A DNA stretch of 64,000 nucleotides from Petunia secreta (GCA_029990175.1 JARKIP010000023.1:24447501-24511500); one strand, 5' to 3'. Counted from the first letter of the stretch, positions 38,301 through 53,362 are shown. Translations and numbers: made by a program. The notes: generated by a model not told the origin, from the sequence alone.

Positions 38301-39489
38301 GCAGCTACACACGTAATGAACACGTGGTAGAAAATCCACGAGGCCAGGTGCCTCCAAAGAAATGGATATCAACACTTACCTTGTTACAAAGTTAGCACAA
38401 TTACTCAACAACCGCTTTGTCCTTTGAATTCATTGCCAACCGATCCAACTCTATTCAATAAGCAGAAAAATATATCAAATTAGGCTAAAGGCTTCATTCC
38501 TCACATCTTAGGGCAATCCAGGTAGGAACCTGATACCCTATTCGCATACGCAATATGCAGGCCAGGCCTATTTACCGGGTTTAAGGTCACATAACCAAAC
38601 CCCAAATAATTTACATTTATATGTTGCCATAACTCACGGAGCACGAATATATAATCAATTTCATTATCGGGGTCCATTTAACCCTTCAAACTATTAATTG
38701 AACTTGTTAAAACGATGTCTAATATTCTAAGTTTTATCGTTAAAATATATTCAAACATACGTAATAAACTAAAATAATATCTTAAGATCATTACCCGAAT
38801 GTTTCGGGGTAAAAATTATACTATTCTCCGGCTCCTTTTTGCATTTTCTTGCATTTATTACACTGTGTTTCCTCTTTTTTTTGTTTCTGATGTATGTACG
38901 TGTCTTTCCGAAATGGAAGACAAGGGATTAACTTAATCCCTTTGTCCACCGACTCAAATTTTATATTTTGTCTTTTTCCTTTTTTTTTTCCTTTAAAATT
39001 CGCTGCTACGATAAAAATTAAAACGGTACCCTACAATATTCGAAATAATCCCAACTTTTGCATACAAGTTATACAAAATATATATAACATACTCGCGAAG
39101 GCGGATCTCAAATTGGACTCCCGAAACTCAAGATGCGAATTTAAATAGAAAAAGTCAAATTATTTAACTTTCTGCATTTTAGCAGAAACTAGCCGAACAA
39201 CATCGAAATTCACTTTCGAAAGTTTAAAAAAATCACAAATAATCATACGAACCTAACGGCGCTTTCGGATTTCGAATCGGAGCTCAGTCGGCAAAACCGA
39301 GCTCTAAAATCTCTTTTTAATATTTATCGCCAATAAAAACTGAAACCTTCTTACGATGCCTATCAAACGAGGTCTGATTTAGCTCAAATTTTACAGACAG
39401 GTCCTAATGGATAGTACGAATATTTTAAAATTATCGGCACGCCAATCGGAGTCCTAACTTCCGAAACGACTGACCGAAGTCGTTTTATT
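35392..39489 (-). repeat. Array units 22-24
   Basis: Unit 22 has the 7-base deletion and ATTATCGACACGCC of units 13 and 17, plus a loss in the T/C tract near 36247, giving 1356 bases. Unit 23 has CGTAAATGACACGTGG and then the same midway type switch as unit 18, including AAAATATATCCAAACATACG. Units 22-24 therefore parallel 17-19 at an offset of about 6.84 kb. Confidence 0.85.
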
Positions 39490-42400
39490 ATGCAATGTGA
39501 TGCAATAATAACCCTTCACCGGTGCGGGACTCTCATCGATAGCCGGGAAGTAGATGCCAACTCACAGCCAGAGTGCAATGCTCAGTTCCTCAATGCAATA
39601 CCAACAACAGGACATAACATATTATACACAATGTAAATTCCAAGCTAAGGCGTAAGGAGTGCGCCTATCGGCAGCTACACACGTAAAGAACACGTGGTAG
39701 AAAATCCACGAGGCCAGGTGCCTCCAAAGAAATGGATATCAACACTTACCTTGTTACAAAGTTAGCACAATTACTCAACAACCGCTTTGTCCTTTGAATT
39801 CATTGCCAAACGATCCAACTCTATTCAATAAGCAAGAAAATATATCAAATTAGGTTAAAGGCTTCATTCCTTACATCTTAGGGCAATCCAGGTAGGAACC
39901 TGATACCCTATTCGCATACGCAATACGCAGGCCAGACCTATATACAGGGTTTAAGGTCACATAACCAAACCCCAAATAATATACATGTATATGTTGCCCA
40001 TAACTCACTGAGTACGAATATATAATCAATTTCATTATCGGGGTCCATTTAACCCTTCAAACTATTAATTGAACTTGTTAAAACGATGTCTAATATTCTA
40101 AGTTTTACCGTTAAAATATATTCAAACATACGTGATAAACTAAAATAATATATTAAGATCATTACCTGAATGTTTCGGGATAAAAATTCTACTATTCTCC
40201 GGCCCCTTTTTGCATATTCTTGCATTTATCACACTGTGTTTCCTCTTTTTTTTATTTCTGATGTATGTACGTATCTTTCCGAAATGGAAGACAAGGGATT
40301 AACTTAATCCCTTTGTCCACCGACTCCAATTCTATATTTTGTCATTTTTCTTTTTTTTTTCCTTTAAAATTCGCTGCTACGATAAAAATTAAAACGGTAC
40401 CCTACGATATTCAAAATAATCCCAACTTTTGCATACAAGTTATACAAAATATATATAACATACTCGCGAAGGCGGATCTCAAATTGGACTCCCGAAACTC
40501 AAGATGCGAATTTAAATAGAAAAAGTCAAATTATTTAACTTTCGGCATTTTAGCGGAAACTAGCCGAACAACATCGAAATTCACTTTCGAAAATTTACAA
40601 AAATCACAAATAATCATACGAACCTAACGGCTCTTTCGTATTTCGAATCGGAGCTCATTCGGCAAAACCGAGCTCTAAAATCTCTTTTTAATATTTACCG
40701 CCAATAAAAACTGAAACCTTCTTCCGATGCCTACCAAACGAGGTCTGATTTAGCTCAAATTTTATAGACAAGTCCTAATGGATATTACGAATATTTTAAA
40801 ATTATCGGCACGCAAATCGGAGTCCTAACTACCGAAACGACTGACCGAGGTCGCTTCATTATGCAATGTGATGCAATAATAACCCTTCACCGGTGCGAGA
40901 CTATCATCGACAGCCGGGAAGTAGATGCCAACTCACAGCCAGAGTACAATGCTCAGTTCCTCAATGCAATACCGACAACAAGACATAACATATAATACAC
41001 AATGTATATTCCAAGCTAAGGCATAAGGAGTACGCCTATCGGCAGCTACACACGTAAAGAACACGTGGTAGAAAATCCACGAGGCCAGGTGCCTCCAAAG
41101 AAATGGATATAAACAGTTACCTTGTTACAAAGTTAGCACAATTACTCAACAACCACTTTATCCTTTGAATTCATTGCCAAACGATCCAAGTCTATTCAAT
41201 AAGCAGAAAAATATATCAAATTACGCTAAAGGCTTCATTCCTCACATCTTACGGCAATCCAGGTAGGAACCTGATACCCTATTCGCATACGCAATACGCA
41301 GGCCAGGCCTATATACAGGGTTTAAGGTCACATAACCAAACCCCAAATAATATACATGTATATGTTGCCCATAACTCACTGAGTATGAATATATAATCAA
41401 TTTCATTATCGGGGTCCATTTAACCATTCAAACTATTAATTGAACTTGTTAAAACGATGTCTAATATTCTAAATTTTACCGTTAAAATATATTCAAACAT
41501 ACGTAATAAACTCAAATAATATATTAAGATCATTACCTGAATGTTTCGGGGTAATAATTCTACTATTCTCGGCCCCTTTTTGCATTTTCTGGCATTTATT
41601 ACACTGTGTTTCCTCTTTTTTTTTTGTGTTTGATGTATGTACGTATCTTTCTGAAATGGAAGACAATGGATTAACTTAATCCCTTTGTCCACCGACTCCA
41701 ATTCTATATTTTCTCTTTTTCCTTTTTTTTTCCTTTAAAATTCGCTGCTACGATAAAAATTAAAATGGTACCCTACGATATTCGAAATAATCACAACTTT
41801 TGCAAACAAGTTATACAAAATATATATAACATACTCGCGAAGGCGGATCTCAAATTGGACTCCCGAAACTCAAGATGCGAATTTAAATAGAAAAAGTCAA
41901 ATTATTTAACTTTCTGCATTTTAGCAGAAACTAGCCGAACAACATCGAAATTCACTTTCGAAAGTTTACAAAAATCACAAATAATCATACGAACCTAACG
42001 GCGCTTTCGGATTTCGAATCGGAGCTCATTCGGCAAAACCGAGCTCTAAAATCTCTTTTTAATATTTATCGCCAATAAAAACTGAAACCTTCTTACGATG
42101 CCTACCAAACGAGGTCCGATTTAGCTCAAATTTTACAGACAGGTCCTTATGGATATTACGAATATTTTAATATTATCGGCACGCCAATCGGAGTCCTAAC
42201 TTCCGAAACGACTGACCGAAGTCGTTTTATTATGCAATGTGATGCAATAATAACCCTTCACCGGTGCGGGACTCTCATCGATAACCGGGAAGTAGATGCC
42301 AACTCACAGCCAGAGTACAATGCTCAGTTCCTCAATGCAATACTAACAACAGGACATAGCATATTATACACAATGTAAATTCCAAGCTAAGGCGTAACGA

Positions 42401-45400
42401 GTGCGCCTATCGGCAGCTACACACGTAAAGAACACGTGGTAGAAAATCCACGAGGCCAGGTACCTCCAAAGAAATGGATATAAACACTTACCTTGTTACA
42501 AAGTTAGCACAATTACTCAACAACCGCTTTGTCCTTTGAATTCATTGCCAAACGATCCAACTCTATTCAATAAGCAGAAAAATATATCAAAATTACGCTA
42601 AAGGCTTCATTCCTCACATCTTAGGGCAATCCAGGTAGGAACCTGATACCCTATTCACATACGCAATACGCAGGCCAGGCCTATATACAGGGTTTAAGGT
42701 CACATAACAAAACCCCAAATAATATACATGTATATGTTGCCCATAACTCACTGAGTACGAATATATAATCAATTTCATTATCGGGGTCCATTTAACCCTT
42801 CAAACTATTAATTGAACTTGTTAAAATGATGTCTAATATTCTAAGTTTTACCGTTAAAATATATTCAAACATACGTAATAAACTAAAATAATAATATTAA
42901 GATCATTACCTTAATGTTTCGGGATAAAAATTCTACTATTCTCCGGCCCCTTTTTGCATATTCTTGCATTTATCACACTGTGTTTCCTCTTTTTTTTGTT
43001 TCTGATGTATGTACGTATCTTTACGAAATGGAAGACAAGGGATTAACTTAATCCCTTTGTCCACCGACTCCAATTCTATATTTTGTCTTTTTTCTTTATT
43101 TTTCCTTTAAAATTCGCTGCTACGATAAAAATAATAACGGTACCCTACGATATTCGAAATAGTCCCAACTTTTGCATACAAGTTATACAAAATATATATA
43201 ACATACTCGCGAAGGCGGATCTCAAATTGGACTCCCGAAACTCAAGATGCGAATTTAAATAGAAAAAGCCAAATTATTTAACTTTCGGCATTTTAGCGGA
43301 AACTAGCCGAACAACATCGAAATTCACTTTCGAAAATTTACAAAAATCACAAATAATCATACGAACCTAACGGCGCTTTCGTATTTCGAATCGGAGCTCA
43401 TTCGGCAAAACCGAGCTCTAAAATCTCTTTTTAATATTTATCGTCAATAAAAACTGAAACCTTCTTCCAATGCCTACCAAACGAGGTCTGATTTAGCTCA
43501 AATTTTACAGACAGGTCCTAATGGATATTACGAATATTTTAAAATTATCAGCACGCCAATCGGAGTCCTAACTTCCGAAACGACTGACCGAGGTCGTTTC
43601 ATTATGCAATGTGATGCAATAATAACCCTTCACCGGTGCGGGACTCTCATCGACAGCCGGGAAGTAGATGCCAACTCACAGCCAGAGTACAATGCTCAGT
43701 TCCTCAATGCAATACTAACAACAGGACATAACATATTATACACAATGTAAATTCCAAGCTAGGGCGTAACGAGTGCGCCTATCGGCAGCTACAGACGTAA
43801 AGAACACGTGGTAGAAAATCCACGAGGCCAGGTGCCTCGAAAGAAATGGATATAAACACTTACCTTGTTACAAAGTTAGTACAATTACTCAACAACCGCT
43901 TTGTCCTTTGAATTCATTGTCAAACGATCCAACTCTATTCAATAAGCAGAAAAATATATCAAATTAGGCTAAAGGCTTCATTCCTCACATCTTAGGGCAA
44001 TCCAGGTAGGAACCTGATACCCTATTCGCATACGCAATACGCAGGCCAGGCCTATATACAGGGTTTAAGATCACATAACCAAACCCCAAATAATATACAT
44101 GTATATGTTGCCCATAACTCACTGAGTACGAATATATAATCAATTTCATTATCGGGGTCCATTTAACCCTTCAAACTATTAATTGATCTTGTTAAAACGA
44201 TGTCTAATATTCTAAGTTTTACCGTTAAAATATATTCAAACATACGTAATAAACTCAAATAATATATTAAGATCATTACCTGAATGTTTCGGAGTAAAAA
44301 TTCTACTACTCTCCGGCCCTTTTTCGCATTTTCTTGCATTTATTCCACTGTGTTTCCTCTTTTTTTTTTTTTCTGATGTATGTACGTATCTTTCCGAAAT
44401 GGAAGACAAGGGATTAACTTAATCCCTTTGTCTACCGACTCCAATTCTATATTTTCTCTTTTTCCTTTTTTTTTTCCTTTAAAATTCGCTGCTACGATAA
44501 AAATTAAAATGGTACCCTAGGATATTCCAAATAATCACAACTTTTGCATACAAGTTATACAAAATATATATAACATATTCGCGAAGGCGGATCTCAAATT
44601 GGACTCCCGAAACTCAAGATGCAAATTTAAATAGAAAAATTCAAATTATTTAACTTTCGGCATTTTAGCGGAAACTAGCAGAACAACATCGAAATTCACT
44701 TTCGTAAGTTTACAAAAATCAAAAATAATCATACGAACCTAACGGCGCTTTCGGATTTCGATTAGGAGCTCATTCGGCAAAACCGAGCTCTAAAATCTCT
44801 TTTTAATATTTATCGCCAATAAAAACTGAAACCTTCTTCCGATGCCTACCAAACGAGGTCTGATTTAGCTCAAATTTTACAGACAGGTCCTAATGGATAT
44901 AACGAATATTTTAAAATTATCGGCACGCCAATCGGAGTCCTAACTTCCGAAACGACTGACCGAGGTCGTTTCATTATGCAATGTGATGCAATAATAACCC
45001 TTCACCGGTGCGGGACTCTCATCGACAGCCGGGAAGTAGATGCCAACTCACAGCCAGAGTACAATGCTCAGTTCCTCAATGCAATACCAACAACAAGACA
45101 TAACATATAATACACAATGTAAATTCCAAGCCAAGGCGTAAGGAGTACGCCTATCGGCAGCTACACACGTAAAGAACACGTGGTAGAAAATCCACGAGGC
45201 CAGGTGCCTCCAAATAAATGGATATAAACACTTACCTTGTTACAAAGTTAGCACAATTACTCAAGAACCGCTTTGTCCTTTGAATTCATTGCCAAACGAT
45301 CCAACTTTATTCAATAAGCAGAAAAATATATCAAATTAGCCTAAAGGCTTCATTCCTCACATCTTAGGGCAATCCAGGTAGCAACCTGATACCCTATTCG

Positions 45401-48400
45401 CATACGCAATACGCAGGCCAGGCCTATATACAGGGTTTAAGGTCACATAACCAAACCCCAAATAATATACATGTATATGTTGCCCATAACTCACTGAGTA
45501 CGAATATATAATCAATTTCATTATCGGGGTCCATTTAACCCTTGAAACTATTAATTGAACTTGTTAAAACGATGTCTAATATTCTAAGTTTTACCGTTAA
45601 AATATATTCAAACATACGTAATAAACTAAAATAATATATTAAGATCATTACCTGAATGTTTCGGGGTAAAAATTCTACTATTCTCGGCCCCTTTTGGCAT
45701 TTTCTTGCATTTATTGCACTGTGTTTCCTCTTTTTTTTGTTTCTGATGTATGTACGTATCTTTCCGAAATGGAAGACAAGGGATTAACTTAATCCCTTTG
45801 TCCACCGACTCCAATTCTATATTTTCTCTTTTTCCTTTTTTTTCCTTTAAAATTCGCTGCTACGATAAAAATTAAAATGGTATCCTACGATATTCGAAAT
45901 AATCACAACTTTTGCAAACAAGTTATACAAAATACATATAACATACTCACGAAGGCGGATCTCAAATTGGATTTCCGAAACTCAAGATACGAATTTAAAT
46001 AGAAAAAGTCAAATTATTTAACTTTCGGCATTTTAGCGGAAACTAGCCGAACAATATCGAAATTCACTTTCGAAAGCTTAAAAAAATCACAAATAATCAT
46101 ACGACCCTAACGGCGTTTTCGGATTTCGAATCGGAGCTAATTCGGCAAAACCGAGCTCTAAAATCTCTTTTTAATATTTATCGCCAATAAAAACTGAAAC
46201 CTTCTTCCGATGCCTACCAAACGAGGTCTGATTTAGCTCAAATTTTACAGACAGGTCCTAATCGATATTACGAATATTTTAAAATTATCGGCACGCCAAT
46301 CGGAGTCCTAACTTCCGAAACGACTGACCAAGGTCATTTTATTATGCAATGTGATGCAATAATAACCCTTCACCGGTGCGGGACTCTCATCGATAGCCGA
46401 GAAGTAGATGCCAACTCACAGCCAGAGTACAATGCTCAGTTCCTCAATGCAATACCAACAGCAGGACATAACATATAATACACAATGTAAATTCCAAGCT
46501 AAGGCGTAAGGAGTGCGCCTATCGGCAGCTACACACGTAAAGAACACGTAGTAGAAAATCCACGAGGCCAGGTGCCTCGAAAGAAATGGATATAAACACT
46601 TACCTTGTTACAAAGTTAGCACAATTACTCAACAACCACTTTGTCCTTTGAATTCATTGGCAAACGATCCAACTCTATTCAATAAGCAGAAAAATATATC
46701 AAATTAGGCTAAAGGCTTCATTCCTCACATCTTAAGGCAATCCAGGAAGGAACCTGATACCCTATTCGCATACGCAATACGCAGGCCAGGCCTATATACA
46801 GGGTTTAAGGTCACATAACCAAACCAAAAATAATTTACATTTATATGTTGCCCATAACTCACGGAGTACGAATATATAATCAATTTCATTATCGGGGTCC
46901 ATTTAACACTTCAAACTATTAATTGAACTTGTTAAAACGATGTCTAATATTCTAAGTTTTACCGTTAAAATATATTCAAACATACGTAATAAACTAATAT
47001 AATATCTTAAGATCATTACCTGAATGTTTCGGGGTAAAAATTATACTATTCTCCGGCCCCTTTTTGCATTTTCTTGTACTTATTACACTGTGTTTCCTCT
47101 TTTTTTTGTTTCTGATGTATGTACGTATCTTTCCGAAATGGAAGACAAGGGATTAACTTAATCCCTTTGTCCACCGACTCCAATTCTATATTTTGTCTTT
47201 TTCCTTTTTTTTTTTCCTTTAAAATTCACTACTACGATAAAAATTAAAACGGTACCCTACGATATTCGAAATAGTCCCAACTTTTGCATACAAGTTATAC
47301 AAAATAGATATAACATACTCGCGAAGGCGGATCTTAAATAGGACTCCCGAAACTCAAGATGCGAATTTAAATAGAAAAAGTCAAATTATTTAACTTTCGG
47401 CATTTTAGCGGAAACTAGCCGAATAACATCGAAATTCACTTTCGAAAATTTACAAAAATCACAAATAATCATACGAACCTAACGGCGCTTTCGTATTTCG
47501 AATCGGAGCTCATTCGGCAAAATCGAGCTCTAAAATCTCTTTTTAATATTTATCGCCAATAAAAACTGAAACCTTCTTCCGATGCCTACCAAACGAGGTC
47601 TGATTTAGCTCAAATTTTACAGACAGGTCCTAATGGATATTACGAATATTTTAAAATTATCGGCACGCCAATCGGAGTCCTAACTTCCAAAATGACTGAC
47701 CGAGGTCGTTTCATTATGCAATGTGATGCAATAATAACCCTTCACCGGTGCGAGACTCTCATCGACAGCCGGGAAGTAGATGCCAACTCACAGCCAGAGT
47801 ACAATGCTCAGTTCCTCAATGCAATACCAACAACATGACATAACATATAATACACAATGTAAATTCCAGGCTAAGGCATAAGGAGTACACCTATCGGCAG
47901 CTAGACACGTAAAGAACACGTGGTAGAAATTCCACGAGGCCAGGTGCCTCCACAAAAATGGATATAAACACTTACCTTGTTACAAAGTTAGCACAATTAC
48001 TCAACAACCGATTTGTCCTTTGAATTCATTGCCAAACGATCCAACTCTATTCAATAAGCAGAAAAATATATCAAATTAGGCTAAAGGCTTCATTCCTCAC
48101 ATCTTACGGCAATCCAGATAGGAACCTGATACCCTATTCTCATACGCAATACGCAGGCCAGGCCTATATACAGGGTTTAAGGTCACATAACCAAACCCCA
48201 AATAATATACATGTATATGTTGCCCATAATTCACTGAGTATGAATATATAATCAATTTCATTATCGGGGTCCATTTAACCCTTCAAACTATTAATTGAAC
48301 TTGTTAAAACGATGCCTAATATTCTAAGTTTTACCGTTAAAATATATTCAAACATACGTAATAAACTCAAATAATATATTAAGATCATTACCTGAATGTT

Positions 48401-49088
48401 TCGGGGTAAAAATTCTACTATTCTCGGCCCCTTTTTGCATTTTCTGACATTTATTACACTGTGTTTCCTCTTCTTTTTTTTTTTGTGTTTGATGTATGTA
48501 CGTATCTTCCGAAATGGAAGACAAGGGATTAACGTAATCCCTTTGTCCACCGACTCCAATTTTATATTTTCTCTTTTTCCTTTTTTTTTTCTTTAAAATT
48601 CGCTGCTACGATAAAAATTAAAATGGTACCCTACGATATTCGAAATAATCACAACTTTTGCAAACAAGTTATACAAAATATATATAACATACTCGCGAAG
48701 GCGGATCTCAAATTGGACTCCCGAAACTCAAGATGCGAATTTAAATAGAAAAAGTCAAATTATTTAACTTTCGGCATTTTAGCGGAAACTAGCCGAACAA
48801 CATCGAAATCACTTTTGAAAGTTTAAAAAAATCACAAATAATCATACGAACCTAACGGCGCTTTCGGATTTCAAATCGGAGCTCATTCGGCAAAACCGAG
48901 CTCTAAAATCTCTTTTTAATATTTATCGCCAATAAAAACTGAAACCTTCTTACGATGCCTACCAAACGAGGTCTGATTTAGCTCAAACTTTACAGACAGG
49001 TCCTAATGCATATTACGAATATTTTAAAATTATCGGCACGCCAATCGGAGTCCTAACTTCCGAAACGACTGACCGAAGTCGTTTTATT
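39490..49088 (-). repeat. Array units 25-31
   Basis: Seven units of 1368-1373 bases, more varied than the core. Units 28-29 (43604-46343) share the rare variants of units 3-4. Confidence 0.85.
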
Positions 49089-51856
49089 ATGCAATGTGAA
49101 GCAATAATAACCCTTCACTGGTGCGGGACTCTCATCGATAGCCGGGCAGTAGATGTCAACTCATAGCCAGAGTACAATGCTCAATTCCTCAATGCAATAC
49201 CAACAACAGGACATAACATATAATACACAATGTAAATTCCAAGCTAAGGCGTAGGGAGTGCACCTATCGGCAGCTACACACGTAAAGAACACGTGGTAGA
49301 AAATCCACGAGGCCAGGTGCCTCCAAAGAAATGGATATAAACACTTACCTTGTTACAAAGTCAGCCCAATTACTCAACAACCGCTTTGTCCTTTGAATTC
49401 ATTGCCAAACGATCCAAATCTATTCGATAAGCAGAAAAATATATCACATTAGGCTAAAGGCTTCATTCCTTACATCTTAGGGCAATCCAGGTAGGAACCT
49501 GATACCCTATTCGCATACGCAATACGGAGGCCAGGCCTATATACAGGGTTTAAGGCCACATAACCAAACCCCAAATAATATACATGTATATGTTGCCCAT
49601 AACTCACTGAATGCGAATATATAATCTATTTCATTATCGGGATCCACTTAACCCTTCAAACTATTAATTAAACTTGTTAAAACGATGTCTAATATTCTAA
49701 GTTTTACCGTTAAAATATATTCAAACATACGTAATAAACTCAAATAATATATTAAGATCATTACCTGAATGTTTCGGAGTAAAAATTCTACTATTCTCCG
49801 GCCCCTTTTTGCATTTTCTGGCATTTATTACACTGTGTTTCCTCTTTTTTTTTTTTTTTTTTTTTTGTGTTTGATGTATGTACGTATCTTTCTGAAATGG
49901 AAGACAAGGGATTAACTTAATCCCTTTGTCCACCGACTCCAATTCTATATTTTCTCTTTTTCCTTTTTTTTTTCCTTTAAAATTCGCTGCTACGATAAAA
50001 ATTAAAATGGTACCCTACGATATTCGAAATAATCACAACTTTTGCAAACAAGTTATACAAAATATATATAACATACTCGCGAAGGCGGATCTCAAATTGG
50101 ACTCCCGAAACTCAAGATGCGAATTTAAATAGAAAAAGTCAAATTATTTAACTTTCGGCATTTTAGCGTAAACTAGCCGAACAACATCGAAATTCACTTT
50201 CGAAAGTTTAAAAAAATCACCAATAATCATACGAACCTAACGGCGCTTTCGGATTTCGAATCGGAGCTCATTCGGCAAAACCGAGCTCTAAAATCTCTTT
50301 TTAATATTTATCGCCAATAAAAACTGAAACCTTCTTCCGATGCTACCAAACGAGGTCTGATTTAGCTAAAATTTTACAGACAGGTCCTAATGGATATTAC
50401 GATTATTTTAAAATTATCGGCACGGCAATCGGAGTCCTAACTACCGAAACGACTGACCGAGGTCGTTTCATTATGCAATGTGATGCAATAATAACCCTTC
50501 ACCGGTGCGGGACTCTCATCGACAGCCGGGAAGTAGATGCCAACTCACAGCCAGAGTACAATGCTCAGTTCCTCAATGCAATACCAACAACAGGACATAA
50601 CATATAATACACAATGTAAATTCCAAGCTAAGGCATAAGGAGTATGCCTATCGGCAGCTACACACGTAAAGAACACGTGGTAGAAAATCCACGAGGCTAG
50701 GTGCCTCAAAAAAAAAAAGGATATAAACACTTACCTTGTCACATAGTTAGCACAATTACTCAACAACCGCTTTGTCCTTTGAATTCATTGCCAAACGATC
50801 CAACTCTATTCAATAAGCAGAAAAATATATCAAATTAGGCTAAATGCTTCATTCCCCACATCTTACGGCAATCGAGGTAGGATCCTGATACCCTATTCGC
50901 ATACGCAATACGCAGGCCAGGCCTATATGCAGGGTTTAAGGTCACATAACCAAACCCCAAATAATATACATGTATATGTTGCCCATAACTCACTGAGTAT
51001 GAATATATAATCAATTTCATTATCGGGGTCCATTTAACCCTTCAAACTATTAATTGAACTTGTTAAAACGATGTCTAATATTCTAAGTTTTACCGTTAAA
51101 ATATATTCAAACATACGTAATAAACTCAAATAATATATTAAGATTATTACCTGAATGTTTCGGAGTAAAAATTCTACTATTCTCCGGCCCCTTTTTGCAT
51201 TTTCTGGCATTTATTACACTGTGTTTCCTCTTTTTTTTTTTTTTTTTTTTTGTGTTTGATGTATGTACGTATCTTTCTGAAATGGAAGACAAGGGATTAA
51301 CTTAATCCCTTTGTCCACCGACTCCAATTCTATATTTTCTCTTTTTCCTTTTTTTTTCCTTTAAAATTCGCTGCTACGATAAAAATTAAAATGGTACCCT
51401 ACGATATTCGAAATAATCACAACTTTTGCAAACAAGTTATACAAAATATATATAACATACTCGCGAAGGCGGATCTCAAATTGGACTCCCGAAACTCAAG
51501 ATGCGAATTTAAATAGAAAAAGTCAAATTATTTAACTTTCGGCATTTTAGCGTAAACTAGCCGAACAACATCGAAATTCACTTTCGAAAGTTTAAAAAAA
51601 TCACAAATAATCATACGAACCTAACGGCGCTTTCGGATTTCGAATCGGAGCTCATTCGGTAAAACCGAGCTCTAAAATCTCTTTTTAATATTTATCGCCA
51701 ATAAAAACTGAAACCTTCTTACGATGCCTACCAAACGAGGTCTGATTTAGCTCAAATTTTACAGACAGGTCCTAATGGATATTACGAATATTTTAAAATT
51801 ATCGCACGCCAATCGGAGTTCTAACTTCCGAAACGACTGACCGAAGTCGTTTTATT
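49089..51856 (-). repeat. Array units 32-33 with expanded poly-T
   Basis: Both are 1384 bases, longer than the norm because the T-run after GTGTTTCCTC is 22 bases (49845-49866) and 21 bases (51231-51251). Most units have about 8-10. The two units otherwise resemble each other closely, so the expansion was probably copied with the unit. Confidence 0.85.
49845..49866 (+). repeat. 22-base poly-T tract
   Basis: The longest homopolymer seen, in unit 32. The same tract is 21 in unit 33, 22 in unit 37 and about 8-10 in most other units. It is prone to slippage and also to sequencing error. Confidence 0.8.
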
Positions 51857-52489
51857 ATGCAAAGTGATGCAATAATAACCCTTCACAGGTGCGGGACTCT
51901 CATCGATAGCCGGGAAGTAGATGCCAACTCACAGCCAGAGTACAGTGCTCAGTTCGTCAATGCAATACCAACAACAGGACATAACATATAATACACAATG
52001 TAAATTCCAAGCTAAGGCGTAAGGAGTGCGCCTATCGGCAGCTACACACGTAAAGAACACGTGGTAGAAAATCAACGAGGCCAGGTGCCTCCAAAGAAAT
52101 GGATATAAACACTTACCTTGTTACAAAGTTAGCACAATTACTCAACAACCGCTTTGTCCTTTGAATTCATTGCCAAACGATCCAACTCTATTCAATAAGC
52201 AGAAAAATATATCAAATTAGGCTAAAGGCTTCATTCCTCACATCTTAGGGCAATCCAGGTAGGAACCCGATACCCTATTCGCATACGCAATACGCAGGCC
52301 AGGCCTATATACAGGGTTTAAGGTCACATAACCAAACCCCAAATAATATACATGTATATGTTGCCCATAACTCACTGAGTACGAATATATAATCAATTTC
52401 ATTATCGGGGTCCATTTAACCCTTCAAACTATTAATTGAACTTGTTAAAACGATGTCTAATATTCTAAGTTTTACCGTTAAAATATATT

Positions 52490-52494
52490 CAAAC
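52490..52494 (+). other. Target site duplication, left copy
   Basis: CAAAC, identical to 55311-55315. Uninterrupted units have a single CAAAC at this point (TATTCAAACATACG). Confidence 0.95.
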
Positions 52495-52495
52495 T

Positions 52496-52520
52496 GTAAC
52501 GACCCTCAAATAGTCGTTAC
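52496..52520. other. LTR-terminal stem-loop of the solo LTR
   Basis: GTAACGAC (52496-52503) pairs perfectly with GTCGTTAC (52513-52520) around a 9-base loop. This is the same place and length as the stem in the satellite units, but with T-A where those have A-T at the second pair. Confidence 0.8.
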
Positions 52521-52559
52521 GGGATCCGGGACCTCGATTTATGTGTCGACAGTCCCAAA

Positions 52560-53060
52560 AGCTCCGTTAAGTCATTTATGACCCGTCTGTGAAATCTGAG
52601 TCGAAACGGAGTCTGTTTGATAGGTTTTCGAGAAAAGGATCCGTTTATGAAATTCCGGAAAGGAATTTGGGGTTTCGATAGGTCGTTTTGAGTAAACGAA
52701 TCCCGATGGAAAATCCGAGCGCACCGTTAGGTCCGTCTCGTCATTTATGATATGTAGCAACCTTCAAAATGGAAAACGGACCTCGTTTGATAGGACTTTT
52801 GATAAAGTCCCCGTTTCGGAAGTTTAAAAGAGTTAAAAGAGGTTTCCGAGCTCGATTTGAGCAAATGAGCTCCGATGAGAGATCCGAAAGTTCCGTTAGG
52901 TTTGTATAGTTATTTGTGACTTGTAGCAACTTTCGGAATTGGATTCCGAGGTCGTTTGGTTAAATTTCGCTATTTTGGCGAAAGTCGAAAATTGAACCTT
53001 TGCCGTGGGGCCCACTTTTTGAGTTCTGGAGGTCCGAATTGAGTTCCGTCTTGACGAGCA
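52560..53060 (+). repeat. Three diverged ~165-bp tandem subrepeats in U3
   Basis: CCGTTA(A/G)GT followed by a TATTTGTGAC-like stretch, an AACTTTCGGA-like stretch and a GTTTGATAGG-like stretch recurs with copies anchored at 52564, 52724 and 52893, spacings of 160 and 169. The satellite unit keeps two equivalent copies about 150 bases apart. Confidence 0.65.
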
Positions 53061-53362
53061 TGTCACCCAAGTATTTTATGGCTTGTGTGCAAAATTTGGG
53101 ATCATTCCGAGCTTCGTAGGGTCCCGTTTTGCCCCTAAAACAGTAGAAAATCTGGTGCGACTTTTCTGTTCTGTTTTGGCGCAAACAGCCGGATAAAAGC
53201 TGATTTTTCGGGCAATCCGTAAGGAATTAGGAAAAACTTAAAACATGAAAGTTGTAGACCTTTGAGTTATGGTTCTAATGGCACCAGTTTAAGGTCATTT
53301 GGACATTCCTATCAAAATTTATGATTTTTTTCAAAAGAAGCTGTCACAGAGGCAAAAACTGC

